Assembly: GCA_018335935.1 (NCBI GenBank)
Contig: JAGXRG010000035.1
Location: 1-47,341, forward strand
Direction of reading: 5' to 3'
DNA length: 47,341 nt
Origin: Chitinophagaceae bacterium
Lineage (GTDB): Bacteria > Bacteroidota > Bacteroidia > Chitinophagales > Chitinophagaceae
The notes under the pieces are model-generated. The model saw nothing but the letters and a program-made list of their open reading frames with translations. It searched no databases and had not been told where the DNA came from. Position numbers and translations under genes: made by a program. Numbering within the stretch: position 1 is the stretch's first letter; each line of letters opens with the position of its first letter. Shown here piece after piece: positions 9,094-17,394 of this stretch.

Positions 9094-10152
9094 ATGACTA
9101 CAATATTATTAATAGAAGATAGTGATGATATAAGAGAAAATACTGCTGAAATATTAGAATTAGCAGGGTACAGTGTGCATACTGCTGCTAATGGAAAAAT
9201 AGGAGTAGAACTAGCACAAGTACATCATCCTGATTTAATTATTTGTGATATAATGATGCCTGTACTTGATGGTTATGGTGTATTACATTTAATTAATAAA
9301 AATGCTGATTTATCAGGCATTCCCTTTATTTTTCTTACTGCAAAATCTGAAAGGAGTGATTTTAGAAAAGGAATGGAAATGGGGGCTGATGATTATATTA
9401 CTAAACCTTTTGATGACATTGAATTATTAAATGCTATTGAAAGTAGGTTAAAGAAAGTAAAGCTATTGAAGAAAGAATATGAAGCTAATGCAGAAGGCCT
9501 AAAAATGCTTATAAATGATTTTTCTGGTAAAGATGCTTTACAAAATTTAGTACAGGATAAGACCATAGATATCTATAAAAAAAGACAAACCATTTATTCT
9601 GAAGGTAATTTACCACGCCGACTTTTTTACTTGCAAAAAGGAAAAATAAAAACATATAAAACCAATGATAATGGAAGAGATTTAACTGTTGGTCTTTATA
9701 GTGATGGAGATTTTTTTGGTTACACAGCAATTTTAGAAGATGCTCATTATAAAGAAACTGCAGAAACTATAGAAGAAAGTGAAGTGGTAATAATTGCTCG
9801 TGAGGAATTTGATAATATTTTAAAATCAAATCCAAATGCAGCTTTAAAGTTCATTAAATTATTAGCTAAAAATGTTTCTGAAAAAGAAGAACAATTATTA
9901 GCTCTTGCCTATAATTCATTAAGAAAAAAAGTAGCCGATTCATTATTGGTTTTACAACGTAAATACAAAAAAGAAAATACTGATCAATTTTCAATACATA
10001 TTTCAAGAGAAGATTTAGCTAATATTGCTGGTACAGCTACAGAATCTCTTATTAGAACACTTAGTGATTTTAAAACCGAAAACTTAATTGAAATAAAAGA
10101 TGGTAAAATTTATATTATAAACGAAAAAAAATTAGCCAATTTAATCAACTAG
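9094..10152 (+). CDS. Response regulator with receiver domain fused to Crp/Fnr-type cNMP fold and HTH
   Basis: I start at the ATG at 9094, 7 bases after the kinase stop; a TTG six bases upstream is less likely. The protein has 352 residues. The receiver domain carries the acidic pair near residues 8-9, the phosphoacceptor Asp52 in CDIMMP, Thr82 and Lys104 in TKPF. A Crp-type cyclic-nucleotide-binding fold spans about 135-245, followed by a dimerisation helix and a winged HTH with TESLIR in the recognition helix. That keeps the Glu and Arg positions which read TGA half-sites in Fnr/Crp proteins. It could act on the same boxes as the Crp/Fnr regulator at 37189. Its target genes are not shown by the sequence. 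Confidence 0.88.
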   Translation: MTTILLIEDSDDIRENTAEILELAGYSVHTAANGKIGVELAQVHHPDLIICDIMMPVLDGYGVLHLINKNADLSGIPFIFLTAKSERSDFRKGMEMGADDYITKPFDDIELLNAIESRLKKVKLLKKEYEANAEGLKMLINDFSGKDALQNLVQDKTIDIYKKRQTIYSEGNLPRRLFYLQKGKIKTYKTNDNGRDLTVGLYSDGDFFGYTAILEDAHYKETAETIEESEVVIIAREEFDNILKSNPNAALKFIKLLAKNVSEKEEQLLALAYNSLRKKVADSLLVLQRKYKKENTDQFSIHISREDLANIAGTATESLIRTLSDFKTENLIEIKDGKIYIINEKKLANLIN

Positions 10153-10532
10153 AGTAATGTGTCAAGACATTTATTAAACTCATTTTTTAGCTTATTAAAT
10201 TCTTTTTCAAAAAATTCTATTTCGTTTCTAAGCTTTGTTTGCTTATTGAGAATAGATTTTTGTTTGGTAGCAGCTTCATTGGTATCTTTTAACTTTTTTT
10301 CTTGAGAATTAATTTCATTTCTCAATTCATTAATATAAACATCTTTTGTAATAAATCTATTTTGAAACTGTTCTGCAAGTTCTAAAAAATTTTTATCTGT
10401 ACTCTGGTCCACAACAGTTGCCAAACGAGTTTTTAAAAAGAAATTTTCATCTTTAAAAAACTCAAGAACTCTTCTCCATGTTTGTACTTCATGAAGGTAT
10501 TGTTCACTTTTAGATATTTTTATCTCGTTCAT
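10149..10532 (-). CDS. Hypothetical coiled-coil protein
   Basis: A 127-residue protein rich in Lys, Glu and Asn with a long helical, coiled-coil-like C-terminal half (about 65-125). There is no signal peptide or membrane segment, so it is probably cytoplasmic. I take the ATG at 10532; a GTG directly upstream is an alternative. It begins 14 bases after the membrane protein at 10547 and looks like the last gene of the NrfD operon. Its 3' end overlaps the convergent response regulator by 4 bases. I do not recognise a family. Confidence 0.6.
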   Translation of the reverse strand: MNEIKISKSEQYLHEVQTWRRVLEFFKDENFFLKTRLATVVDQSTDKNFLELAEQFQNRFITKDVYINELRNEINSQEKKLKDTNEAATKQKSILNKQTKLRNEIEFFEKEFNKLKNEFNKCLDTLL

Positions 10533-10546
10533 CACTTCTTCAAAAA

Positions 10547-11422
10547 TTATATGTTCAATTTTTTTATTTTAATCATTTGAAATATCAAGTAGAAAATTGT
10601 TCCCCAGATACCTATAATTAATCCTAATGCTAGTAGTAGCAACCATATTGGTGCTCTGTCTCCGGTTGCCCATAATGATCTATGCCAAAAACCATTTTGT
10701 ATGGTTGTAGCTTTTCCCCAATTTACAGGTATAGCCACTTCTAAATTTCCATAGGTATCATTGTCTTCAACTCTTGCTAATAAAATAATGTTACCTTTTT
10801 CATCTCCAGGAATTGTATCTCTTTTAAATTCTGCAATGGCGTAGCCACTGGTATCAGAAGTATAAGTTTCATCTTCTCCAATAGATAAATTACCTGTCAA
10901 TCTTTTTATTCTGAGTTTCATGTCAACTTCGCCCACTGGAACCCAATTTATACCCTGTTTTTCTTTTAAAATTGCTTTTACAAATCGTAAGCCATCATCA
11001 TTAAGCGTATCTATAAATAAAGCAGCTTTTTTAACAACTACTTCTCCACTGATTTCAAGTGAATCAGATACTGTTGTAAAAACTAATTCGTCAAGTGAAT
11101 CCCATTTGGCTTTAAAAACTTCAGGAAGATAGATTTTTCCTTTTCCAAATTGCCCTGTTTTTGTGCTACCCATAAAATTTTCTTCAATTTCTTCTCCAAA
11201 ATAAAGTTTAATTGGAATATTGGGTAATGGGTCTAATTTTCTACCGGTTTTAGTTTGTGTATTTACTTCTAAATATGGTAGTTGGTTAGCTGCAACAAAA
11301 TATTTGATACTAATAATAGGATTAGATTTAGGTGCTTCATCTTGTGCAATTGTTTCATTAAAACTCAAACCAGTGAAGAGTAAAATGAGTATGATATTTT
11401 TAAGAGGGTTTTTCATCTTCAT
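10547..11422 (-). CDS. Hypothetical secreted protein with C-terminal membrane anchor, in the NrfD operon
   Basis: A 291-residue protein. An N-terminal signal peptide (about 1-26, ending near IAQ) precedes a mostly beta-strand extracytoplasmic region of about 225 residues. One transmembrane helix (about 258-282) and a short Lys-rich cytoplasmic tail follow. It has no Cys-based metal motif. It overlaps the end of the NrfD gene by 23 bases, so the two are likely translationally coupled, and it may be an accessory or structural part of that complex. The family is not recognised. Confidence 0.65.
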   Translation of the reverse strand: MKMKNPLKNIILILLFTGLSFNETIAQDEAPKSNPIISIKYFVAANQLPYLEVNTQTKTGRKLDPLPNIPIKLYFGEEIEENFMGSTKTGQFGKGKIYLPEVFKAKWDSLDELVFTTVSDSLEISGEVVVKKAALFIDTLNDDGLRFVKAILKEKQGINWVPVGEVDMKLRIKRLTGNLSIGEDETYTSDTSGYAIAEFKRDTIPGDEKGNIILLARVEDNDTYGNLEVAIPVNWGKATTIQNGFWHRSLWATGDRAPIWLLLLALGLIIGIWGTIFYLIFQMIKIKKLNI

Positions 11423-12716
11423 GATCGGTTACAGTTTTATAAATTGAAATGATAGGAAACAATCTTACTAATATTGTTATGATTAATAGTACGCCTGCTA
11501 AGGAACCAAATGCAATTGCCCACTCTTGCCAGCTAGGAAAATAATGACTAAATTTTTCTGGTGAATCGTATTTAGGTAAGAAAGGGTGTAACATGGTTGG
11601 GGTAACAATTAAATATCTTTTAAACCATGCTCCAATAACTACCATAACACCTGCTATAAACATGGGTTTTGGTTTTCTTCCTTTTGGAAAAATTAAAATG
11701 AATATGGGTATAATCATACCAATAAAAATTGCAAACCAAAACATAGGTGCAAATTCACCAGCAAATAAACCTGCTAAATGTTCTTCTTCTGGTTTTTTCA
11801 TTTTAAATGCAGGCACTAAATATTCATTAACATTAAAATACAGATACAGTAATGCTAACATTACAAGTATCTTTCCCATATTGTTAAAATGTCTATTGGT
11901 AATATAATGCTCAAGTTTGTATACATTTCTAAATACATACATGGCTACCACAACACCACCTGCACCTACTAAAAAAGCACCAGAAACAAAGTATGCCCCA
12001 AAGTTTGTGCTATCCCAACCTGGCCTGTATGTTGTTGCAAATAACCATGAAGTAACTGTATGTATACAGAAAGCAACAGGAATAATGGTTATACAAAGTA
12101 TGGTAATTATTTTATCTCTTATTTTTTCTTGAGCAGCCGAACCTTTCCAGAAGGAACCTAAAAATTTATAAAATTTAGAAAATTGGTTACCTATTTTATC
12201 TTTGGCTTCAATCATGATTTTAATGTCTGGTAATAATGTAACATATAATAAAAACATACTTAAGATTAAATAGGTTGAAATCACAATCACATCCCACATT
12301 ATGGGAGATTGTAAACGGCCATGTATAAATAAATAAAACAATCTTTCTGGTCTACCCATATCAACCACTATAATCAAAGCAGCAAAAATGATAGCCGATA
12401 CAGCTATCATCTCTGAAATTCTTGTAAGAGGCGTTCTCCAATGTACATCGGCTAGTCTAAAAATGGCAGTAATTAATGAGCCTACCAAACTAATGGCAAC
12501 AAAGAATACAAAATTAGAAATGTAAATACCCCAAGAAACATAATCGCCCATATTGGTTACAATAAGTCCTTTTTGTAATTGCTGTATATAAGCAAATGCA
12601 CCTATACAGCAAATTAGAATTAAGCTGTAGGTCCATATCATTCCTCTGCGTCCAAATTTTTGTGGTAGTAAATCATTAATGATTTTATCTTCTGAATATT
12701 TTATTGAATTTTCCAC
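11400..12716 (-). CDS. NrfD/PsrC-family integral membrane quinol-interacting subunit
   Basis: A 438-residue polytopic protein with about ten transmembrane helices and the NrfD/PsrC/ActC pattern, including GDYVSWGIYISNF near residues 57-69 and the early RLADVHWRTPLTR segment. Members carry the quinone site in complexes of the polysulfide reductase and alternative complex III type and pass electrons to an FeS subunit. The FeS gene lies 20 bases upstream. With the cytochrome c at 14014 it could form a menaquinol-to-cytochrome c route. No molybdopterin subunit is nearby. Confidence 0.88.
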   Translation of the reverse strand: MENSIKYSEDKIINDLLPQKFGRRGMIWTYSLILICCIGAFAYIQQLQKGLIVTNMGDYVSWGIYISNFVFFVAISLVGSLITAIFRLADVHWRTPLTRISEMIAVSAIIFAALIIVVDMGRPERLFYLFIHGRLQSPIMWDVIVISTYLILSMFLLYVTLLPDIKIMIEAKDKIGNQFSKFYKFLGSFWKGSAAQEKIRDKIITILCITIIPVAFCIHTVTSWLFATTYRPGWDSTNFGAYFVSGAFLVGAGGVVVAMYVFRNVYKLEHYITNRHFNNMGKILVMLALLYLYFNVNEYLVPAFKMKKPEEEHLAGLFAGEFAPMFWFAIFIGMIIPIFILIFPKGRKPKPMFIAGVMVVIGAWFKRYLIVTPTMLHPFLPKYDSPEKFSHYFPSWQEWAIAFGSLAGVLLIITILVRLFPIISIYKTVTDHEDEKPS

Positions 12717-12736
12717 GTCAATTATTTAAAGGTGAG

Positions 12737-13666
12737 CTATGCTTTTTTATCTTCTTCTTTTGGAAGTCCTTCTTCGAATTTGAAATTTCTGTTTACAGGA
12801 GGCAAGTAATACACACTTGGTTTAGTGCCTAAATCTTCCATGAGTCTGTACCCGGCTTTATCTTTAATTAAATCGCTAAATCTAAAAGTTTCAGGGCCAT
12901 TACTTACTGTATCTTCATTTATATCTCCAAACATGAAAACTCCATTAGGGCAAGCTGTAACACAATGTGGTAACATTCCCATTCTGGTCATGTCTGGACA
13001 AAAATCACATTTGCCAACAGTACCTTTTTTTTGTGGAATACTTGTTTCTGCATTATAGTGTTGATGTGCAATTTCATCGGGTAAATTAGGATCTTCCCAA
13101 TTGAAAACTCTGGTAGAGTAGGGGCAAGCTGCCATACAAAATCTGCAACCTACACATCTGTCACTATCAATTAAAACAATTCCATCTTGGCGTTTAAATG
13201 TGGCATCAACAGGACAAACTTTTACACAAGGAGGTTCATCGCAATGCATACAAGTAGTGGGTTGCCAATAAGGTGCTGTATGATCTGAATCCTGCATGGG
13301 ATAAATTTTTATCCAGTTTTGATCAGCGTGTACATGGTGCACATGATTGCAAGCAGTTTGACATTTTTTTAAATTTTTACAACGAGATAAATCAATCACC
13401 ATCACAAACTTTTTACCAGGCATACCAATTCTGGCTTCATCATTACTAACATTTGGCAAATGTGGTACTGGTTTAATAAAAGCTTTATCAATCTCAATAA
13501 CTTCACCATCTACAGATAAAAGTTTTACCATTTCTCCCGATGGCTTTATTTCTGCATCGGCATATTCATCAAAGGGATTTTTTTTATTGCTACATCCAAC
13601 AGCTGCAGTAGCTGTTAAAATGCTTGCAGCTAAAAAATCTCTTCTCGATGTATTGTTATTTTCCAT
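12737..13666 (-). CDS. Tat-exported 4Fe-4S ferredoxin-type lipoprotein, electron transfer subunit
   Basis: A 309-residue protein beginning with a twin-arginine signal (SRRDFLAA, Arg8-Arg9) that ends in a lipobox-like AAVGC, with Cys25 as likely lipid anchor. Four Cys groups follow (CKNLKKCQTAC, CMHCDEPPCVKVC, CVGCRFCMAAC, and CDFC with CVTAC), enough for four [4Fe-4S] clusters as in NrfC, PsrB and DsrO proteins. It is expected on the periplasmic side, docked to the NrfD protein. A short motif, KLLSVDGEVIEI (about 48-59), recurs in the small Tat protein encoded just upstream. Confidence 0.9.
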   Translation of the reverse strand: MENNNTSRRDFLAASILTATAAVGCSNKKNPFDEYADAEIKPSGEMVKLLSVDGEVIEIDKAFIKPVPHLPNVSNDEARIGMPGKKFVMVIDLSRCKNLKKCQTACNHVHHVHADQNWIKIYPMQDSDHTAPYWQPTTCMHCDEPPCVKVCPVDATFKRQDGIVLIDSDRCVGCRFCMAACPYSTRVFNWEDPNLPDEIAHQHYNAETSIPQKKGTVGKCDFCPDMTRMGMLPHCVTACPNGVFMFGDINEDTVSNGPETFRFSDLIKDKAGYRLMEDLGTKPSVYYLPPVNRNFKFEEGLPKEEDKKA

Positions 13667-13690
13667 GTTTGTTTTTTTAGATTGATTGCA

Positions 13691-13969
13691 CTAACTTGTT
13701 TTTTTATGAATCCAGCTTTTTAATTCGGTAGTTGTTATTCTTGATTTATTTTCTTTAGCTATTTTAGATATTTCTACTTCAACCAATCTGCCATCCTGAG
13801 TAAGCATTTTAGTAGTTTTTACAGTTGTTGTTCCACAACTGATCGCTTCTTTATTTGAAGAAAAAATTTTGGTGATGTTAAATCTGTAAAATATGATTGC
13901 CAATGAACCCAAACTGCCCCATTTGATTATTCTTCTTCTAGTTGTACTTTTTGTATTTTCTATTGACAT
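13691..13969 (-). CDS. Small Tat-signal protein with an FeS-partner-like motif
   Basis: A 92-residue protein with a twin-arginine-like start (TTRRRIIKWG) and a hydrophobic stretch (about 16-30), then a short soluble tail. KMLTQDGRLVEV in the tail resembles KLLSVDGEVIEI of the downstream FeS subunit. It sits 24 bases upstream of that gene and 44 bases after the cytochrome c gene, in one operon. It has only one Cys, so it cannot hold an FeS cluster alone. The family is not recognised; a small subunit or assembly partner of the complex is plausible. Confidence 0.65.
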   Translation of the reverse strand: MSIENTKSTTRRRIIKWGSLGSLAIIFYRFNITKIFSSNKEAISCGTTTVKTTKMLTQDGRLVEVEISKIAKENKSRITTTELKSWIHKKTS

Positions 13970-14013
13970 AATGAGTTGATTGTTGTAAATAAAATTTTAT
14001 GGGAAAGAGAAAT

Positions 14014-14433
14014 TTATTTTTTAAATGTTCTCATATAATTCACTAAATGCCATCTATCATCTTCATCTGACAATTTCTTTTTAAATGCTGGCATATCATC
14101 TCTACCTTCTGATGTTTTAAAAAAAAGAGCACCATCAGTATTTGCTTGAAAAGCTGTAGTTGAAAAATCTCCTGGATCTGTTTTCAGTTGTGCAGCTTTT
14201 GAGCCGTCTCCTAATCCTTTAGTTCCATGGCAAGATTTACAATGTGTTGCCCAAAGTGATTTCCCGGCTTTTAATGACTCTTCATCATTGGCAATTGGAT
14301 TTTTTTTATTTTTTGCAGCATCTGGCACTTTCCAAGGGTTTTGTTGTAAACTGTAATTAAAACCAGTTATGATTGAAAATGTGATAAAGCTTGAACCTAC
14401 TATAAATGCTAGGGTTAAAATTGATTTTTTCAT
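14014..14433 (-). CDS. Mono-haem c-type cytochrome
   Basis: A 139-residue class I cytochrome c. It has an N-terminal hydrophobic signal or anchor (about 1-25), a CKSCH haem site at 65-69 and a likely axial Met in RDDMPAF near 115. It is first in the operon with the Tat proteins and the NrfD subunit, so it is the probable periplasmic electron acceptor of that module. An FNR-like box lies about 78 bases upstream of the start. Confidence 0.9.
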   Translation of the reverse strand: MKKSILTLAFIVGSSFITFSIITGFNYSLQQNPWKVPDAAKNKKNPIANDEESLKAGKSLWATHCKSCHGTKGLGDGSKAAQLKTDPGDFSTTAFQANTDGALFFKTSEGRDDMPAFKKKLSDEDDRWHLVNYMRTFKK

Positions 14434-14479
14434 ATTTGTATTTTTTAGTTTCTTAAGTAAAAATGAAATATTTCAAGAG

Positions 14480-14522
14480 GAAATAAAATGACGATTGATT
14501 TGTTTTTATATGACATAAATCA
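14480..14522 (-). promoter_or_regulatory. FNR-like box and weak -7 element, cytochrome c / FeS / NrfD operon
   Basis: Box TGACATAAATCA at 14511-14522 fits TGAY-N4-RTCA. At a centre-to-centre distance of 33 bp the minus strand reads TTTATTTC (14487-14480), a weak match to TAnnTTTG. The predicted start of transcription is near 14475, 42 bases before the cytochrome start codon. Confidence 0.55.
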
Positions 14523-14546
14523 TCTAATTCTTTTTGTAGTTCTCTT

Positions 14547-15035
14547 TTATTTAAAGTAGAAACTAAGTTCTGTCTCAATATTCATCATATCTGCAAATTG
14601 TGGAATGCTATCAGAGCTAAACAAAATAATACCTGACATATTTTGAATTGTATTAAGGTCTATGATATTTTCTTGCTTTTCTTTATTAATAAAACATAAA
14701 AACCGATGTTGTTGGGTTTCTGTAATTTGAATTTGTGGATAATATTTTTTTATCACTCTTCTAGCATTGCGTATTTGATAAAATAGTTCGTGATACATAC
14801 TGCTGAAAACGTTTGCTGTATTTGCTTCCTTTATTTTTAGTAATTGTAGTGAGTCTGGTTGAAAAATTACAACTGAATTTTTTACAATAAAAAGTGTATC
14901 AGAAAAGCTTGAACCAGGCTTTTGGGATTTTAATTGTTGATTAAGTTCTTTCGAAGTTTCAACTGTTGAATCACAGCTCATGAATAAATTACAGCTTAAC
15001 CAAATAATTGTTATGATATTGATTTTTTTTAACAT
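14547..15035 (-). CDS. Hypothetical lipoprotein
   Basis: I place the start at the ATG at 15035 because it gives a clean lipoprotein signal with lipobox LFMSC (Cys21); the longer frame adds 15 non-signal residues. The mature part (about 140 residues) has no recognisable domain. It starts directly after a terminator-like hairpin of the preceding DUF5777 gene, so it may be expressed by read-through or from its own weak promoter. The gene ends 25 bases before the FNR-like box of the cytochrome operon. Confidence 0.6.
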   Translation of the reverse strand: MLKKINIITIIWLSCNLFMSCDSTVETSKELNQQLKSQKPGSSFSDTLFIVKNSVVIFQPDSLQLLKIKEANTANVFSSMYHELFYQIRNARRVIKKYYPQIQITETQQHRFLCFINKEKQENIIDLNTIQNMSGIILFSSDSIPQFADMMNIETELSFYFK

Positions 15036-15049
15036 AGATATCTTTTTAA

Positions 15050-15095
15050 GATGAATAAAAACAGGACCATAATTATTCACTAATCATAGTCCTGT
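15050..15095 (-). terminator. Rho-independent terminator-like hairpin after the DUF5777 gene
   Basis: On the minus strand ACAGGAC pairs with GTCCTGT (15095-15089 with 15067-15061) and is followed by TTTTATT. It lies 46 bases after the stop of the barrel gene at 15141 and just before the lipoprotein start. Confidence 0.6.
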
Positions 15096-15101
15096 AAATA
15101 T

Positions 15102-15124
15102 TACTCAACAAGCTCTGTTGAGTA
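15102..15124. terminator. Second perfect hairpin between the lipoprotein and DUF5777 genes
   Basis: TACTCAACA at 15102-15110 pairs perfectly with TGTTGAGTA at 15116-15124 around a 5-base loop. It lacks its own T tract and stands just before the hairpin with the T tract, so the two may act as a double terminator or an mRNA 3'-end stabiliser. Confidence 0.45.
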
Positions 15125-15140
15125 TTTCAACAACATTCAT

Positions 15141-16127
15141 TTAATAATTCCATAGTCTTGTGATATTAAATCCAATCAAAAACTGACCACCATCAAAGCT
15201 TTTTCCTGAGCCAGCATCCGTAAAATTGAAAGGAGAGTTTTGATTGAACAAGCTATTTCTTTGCGGACTTAGTAAAGAGTAATTGCCAAAGAACAATTGA
15301 AAACTGTGATTACTTGTATTGAACTCAAATCCCATAGCTAAATTTGGTCTTGGATTATTTGTTGCATGTTTAGTAATGGGTTGATCGTAGTTAAATATTA
15401 ATGCAGTACCATTAGTTAATTTATATCTTCCAGCAAATGAAATGGCAAAATGAGTATTTTTCATGGTTTGAAAAATGTCCTGACCAGTACTGTCGTTTTT
15501 TGTGTAATAACCTCCAACTGCATTTTGATGACTAATACTTGGGGCTATTTGTAACGATAATTTATCGCTCATTTTTCTTGCAATAATCAATTGATGAAAG
15601 AAGGATAACTTGTCTGTTTCATATTTTATATTGCTTCCATCATAAATGGTGGGATTCTCTCTTGTATCGTAAGCCATATTTCCATAATATGTTAAACTTA
15701 CTGGATATACCCCTTTGGTTTGTGTAAAGAGACCATACTTAGCACTAGCATCCCAAAGCATATTATTTTTAGTAATTCCAATACCTAAATTTAATTTATT
15801 TGAAACAGCATAGCTTACACCTAAACGAATATTTGATGGAGCAAAAAATCCCCAAAAATCCTTGTATCCTTTATTCATCACCCCAAAACGGTGTTGTATA
15901 TCCATTTCAAAAGTGCCTTTTACTGGAACCATAACCGTTTGATTATCTATAATCCAAACACTTTGAAAAGTGTTTTTAACAGGTTTAGGTTTAGAAGCTT
16001 TAACCACTTCAGTTTTAGTAATAGTACTATCAGTTTGAGCATATATGAGATTAGTTGAACAAAGCAAACCTAATATGCAAGTGAATGCTATCAACTTACG
16101 GGTTTTTATATTTATTATTTTTTTCAT
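15141..16127 (-). CDS. DUF5777-family outer membrane beta-barrel protein
   Basis: A 328-residue protein with a signal peptide (about 1-30, ending YAQ), then alternating amphipathic strands ending in an aromatic residue-rich C-terminus (NITRLWNY), as expected for an outer membrane barrel. The FEMDIQHRFG and DFWGFFAPSNIRLG regions match my memory of the DUF5777 family, which often lies near c-type cytochrome and YceI genes in Bacteroidota. The cargo is unknown. It is third in a tight minus-strand run: YceI, CX4CH lipoprotein, barrel. Confidence 0.75.
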   Translation of the reverse strand: MKKIINIKTRKLIAFTCILGLLCSTNLIYAQTDSTITKTEVVKASKPKPVKNTFQSVWIIDNQTVMVPVKGTFEMDIQHRFGVMNKGYKDFWGFFAPSNIRLGVSYAVSNKLNLGIGITKNNMLWDASAKYGLFTQTKGVYPVSLTYYGNMAYDTRENPTIYDGSNIKYETDKLSFFHQLIIARKMSDKLSLQIAPSISHQNAVGGYYTKNDSTGQDIFQTMKNTHFAISFAGRYKLTNGTALIFNYDQPITKHATNNPRPNLAMGFEFNTSNHSFQLFFGNYSLLSPQRNSLFNQNSPFNFTDAGSGKSFDGGQFLIGFNITRLWNY

Positions 16128-16147
16128 TGTATTAAATTTTAGTTTGC

Positions 16148-16534
16148 TTAATTATTAACTGCTCCATTTCTAATCCAATCATACACTTTTTGTCTTTCAA
16201 TGGCCGAAGGCATGTATTCTCTCATTTCACCATTGAGTTTAACATGTAGAATGCTTTGTTTTGGAACGGCAAGATTTACAAAACCTCCATTTACAATTTG
16301 CTGATAAGAGACATCGGCTGTTAAATATGGTTTATGGGCACCAGTTACATGACAACCAGATAAAGCACATTTTGTTTGTAATAGTGGTTTTAATTCTGTG
16401 TTAAAACTAACTGCTTGTGGTGGACCATCTGGATCAATAGGTATTTCCGGAAGTATTGTGTCTTTGTAACAACCTGTTACACTTAATCCAATTATTGTTA
16501 TAATTAAACTAAGGTATATTAATGACTTTTTCAT
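16148..16534 (-). CDS. Lipoprotein with a CX4CH haem-type motif
   Basis: A 128-residue lipoprotein (SVTGC, Cys22). The mature part has LKPLLQTKCALSGCH with C56-x4-C61-H62, a spaced form of the c-type haem site, and an EYMPS motif (Met near 112) placed like an axial Met ligand. The spacing and pattern resemble small Bacteroidota cytochrome-like lipoproteins. Haem attachment at CX4CH is known in some multihaem cytochromes but is not proven here. It lies 22 bases after the YceI gene and 20 before the barrel gene. Confidence 0.7.
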   Translation of the reverse strand: MKKSLIYLSLIITIIGLSVTGCYKDTILPEIPIDPDGPPQAVSFNTELKPLLQTKCALSGCHVTGAHKPYLTADVSYQQIVNGGFVNLAVPKQSILHVKLNGEMREYMPSAIERQKVYDWIRNGAVNN

Positions 16535-16556
16535 AATGTATTATTTAATCTGTTGA

Positions 16557-17354
16557 CTACTTGTTGTTAAAATTTATGTTACATTCAATTTTAATATTGT
16601 CTGATACATTTGTGCTTGTAATTCCAAAATCTCTACAGTTAAATTGAAAGTTCAGTACTAATCCAAAAACATCATAAGCTGCACTTGTACCAAATTGTAC
16701 AGTTGCTTTTTTAATATATTTTAATCTGCCTACTACAGTTTTTGTTAGTGGAGCTGATAGTTTTCCAGTCCAGGTAAAATTTAATGTAACAATATAATCA
16801 GCACTTACAGGATCAAATTCAACTTTTGTGGTTTGAATTTTAGCAATATTTGTTTCAGTTAGGTTTTGTACGCCTGTAACAATTGGCACAGTTCCCATAC
16901 CAGAAATATTACAACCTGCATCTCTTCCTGGTTCTCCTGTATTTGAAGTGTTGATTTGAACATAGCCGTTAAAATAAGTTTTGTTTGGTTCATTTTCATA
17001 GAAAGCCCAAGAACTGTCTTTTAATGGTTGACCAGTTGTTGTATAATTGGTCATTGCTGAACCGGTAACATTGTGAACCCCAAATTGATTAAATCTTCCT
17101 GTTAGTAATCCTGATGCACCAACATAATTGGTAGACCATAATACACTAGAATGTGCTTTGTCAAATTTCCATTCTTGTGGGTTTCCTGCTGTCATATTTC
17201 CAGGAAGCATGACTGCATTACCACGAGTGATGTTGGGAGTATTAGATGCTGGTGGTGGTAAAAAAGCTGTATCATGAGTACAACTTGTTAAATATCCTAT
17301 GGCTGAAAAAACAGTAATTACTATGATTAATGTTTTGTTATAAAAGGTTTTCAT
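16557..17354 (-). CDS. YceI-family lipoprotein
   Basis: A 265-residue protein with a lipoprotein signal (YLTSC, Cys25) and a YceI-like lipocalin barrel starting at WKFDKAHSSVLWSTNYVG (about 62-79). YceI proteins bind isoprenoid or lipid ligands. In Bacteroidota they often accompany cytochrome genes, but their role is unclear. It is the first gene of the run towards 15141 and has an FNR-like promoter with the standard spacing. Confidence 0.85.
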   Translation of the reverse strand: MKTFYNKTLIIVITVFSAIGYLTSCTHDTAFLPPPASNTPNITRGNAVMLPGNMTAGNPQEWKFDKAHSSVLWSTNYVGASGLLTGRFNQFGVHNVTGSAMTNYTTTGQPLKDSSWAFYENEPNKTYFNGYVQINTSNTGEPGRDAGCNISGMGTVPIVTGVQNLTETNIAKIQTTKVEFDPVSADYIVTLNFTWTGKLSAPLTKTVVGRLKYIKKATVQFGTSAAYDVFGLVLNFQFNCRDFGITSTNVSDNIKIECNINFNNK

Positions 17355-17394
17355 AAATGAAAGTTTTAATGAATAATGATTTGATTTAATGATG

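Noticed and set aside
11400..14433. Complete alternative complex III
   Set aside because: Only one NrfD-type subunit and no large ActB-like or pentahaem ActA-like protein are present; the set is smaller than a full complex.
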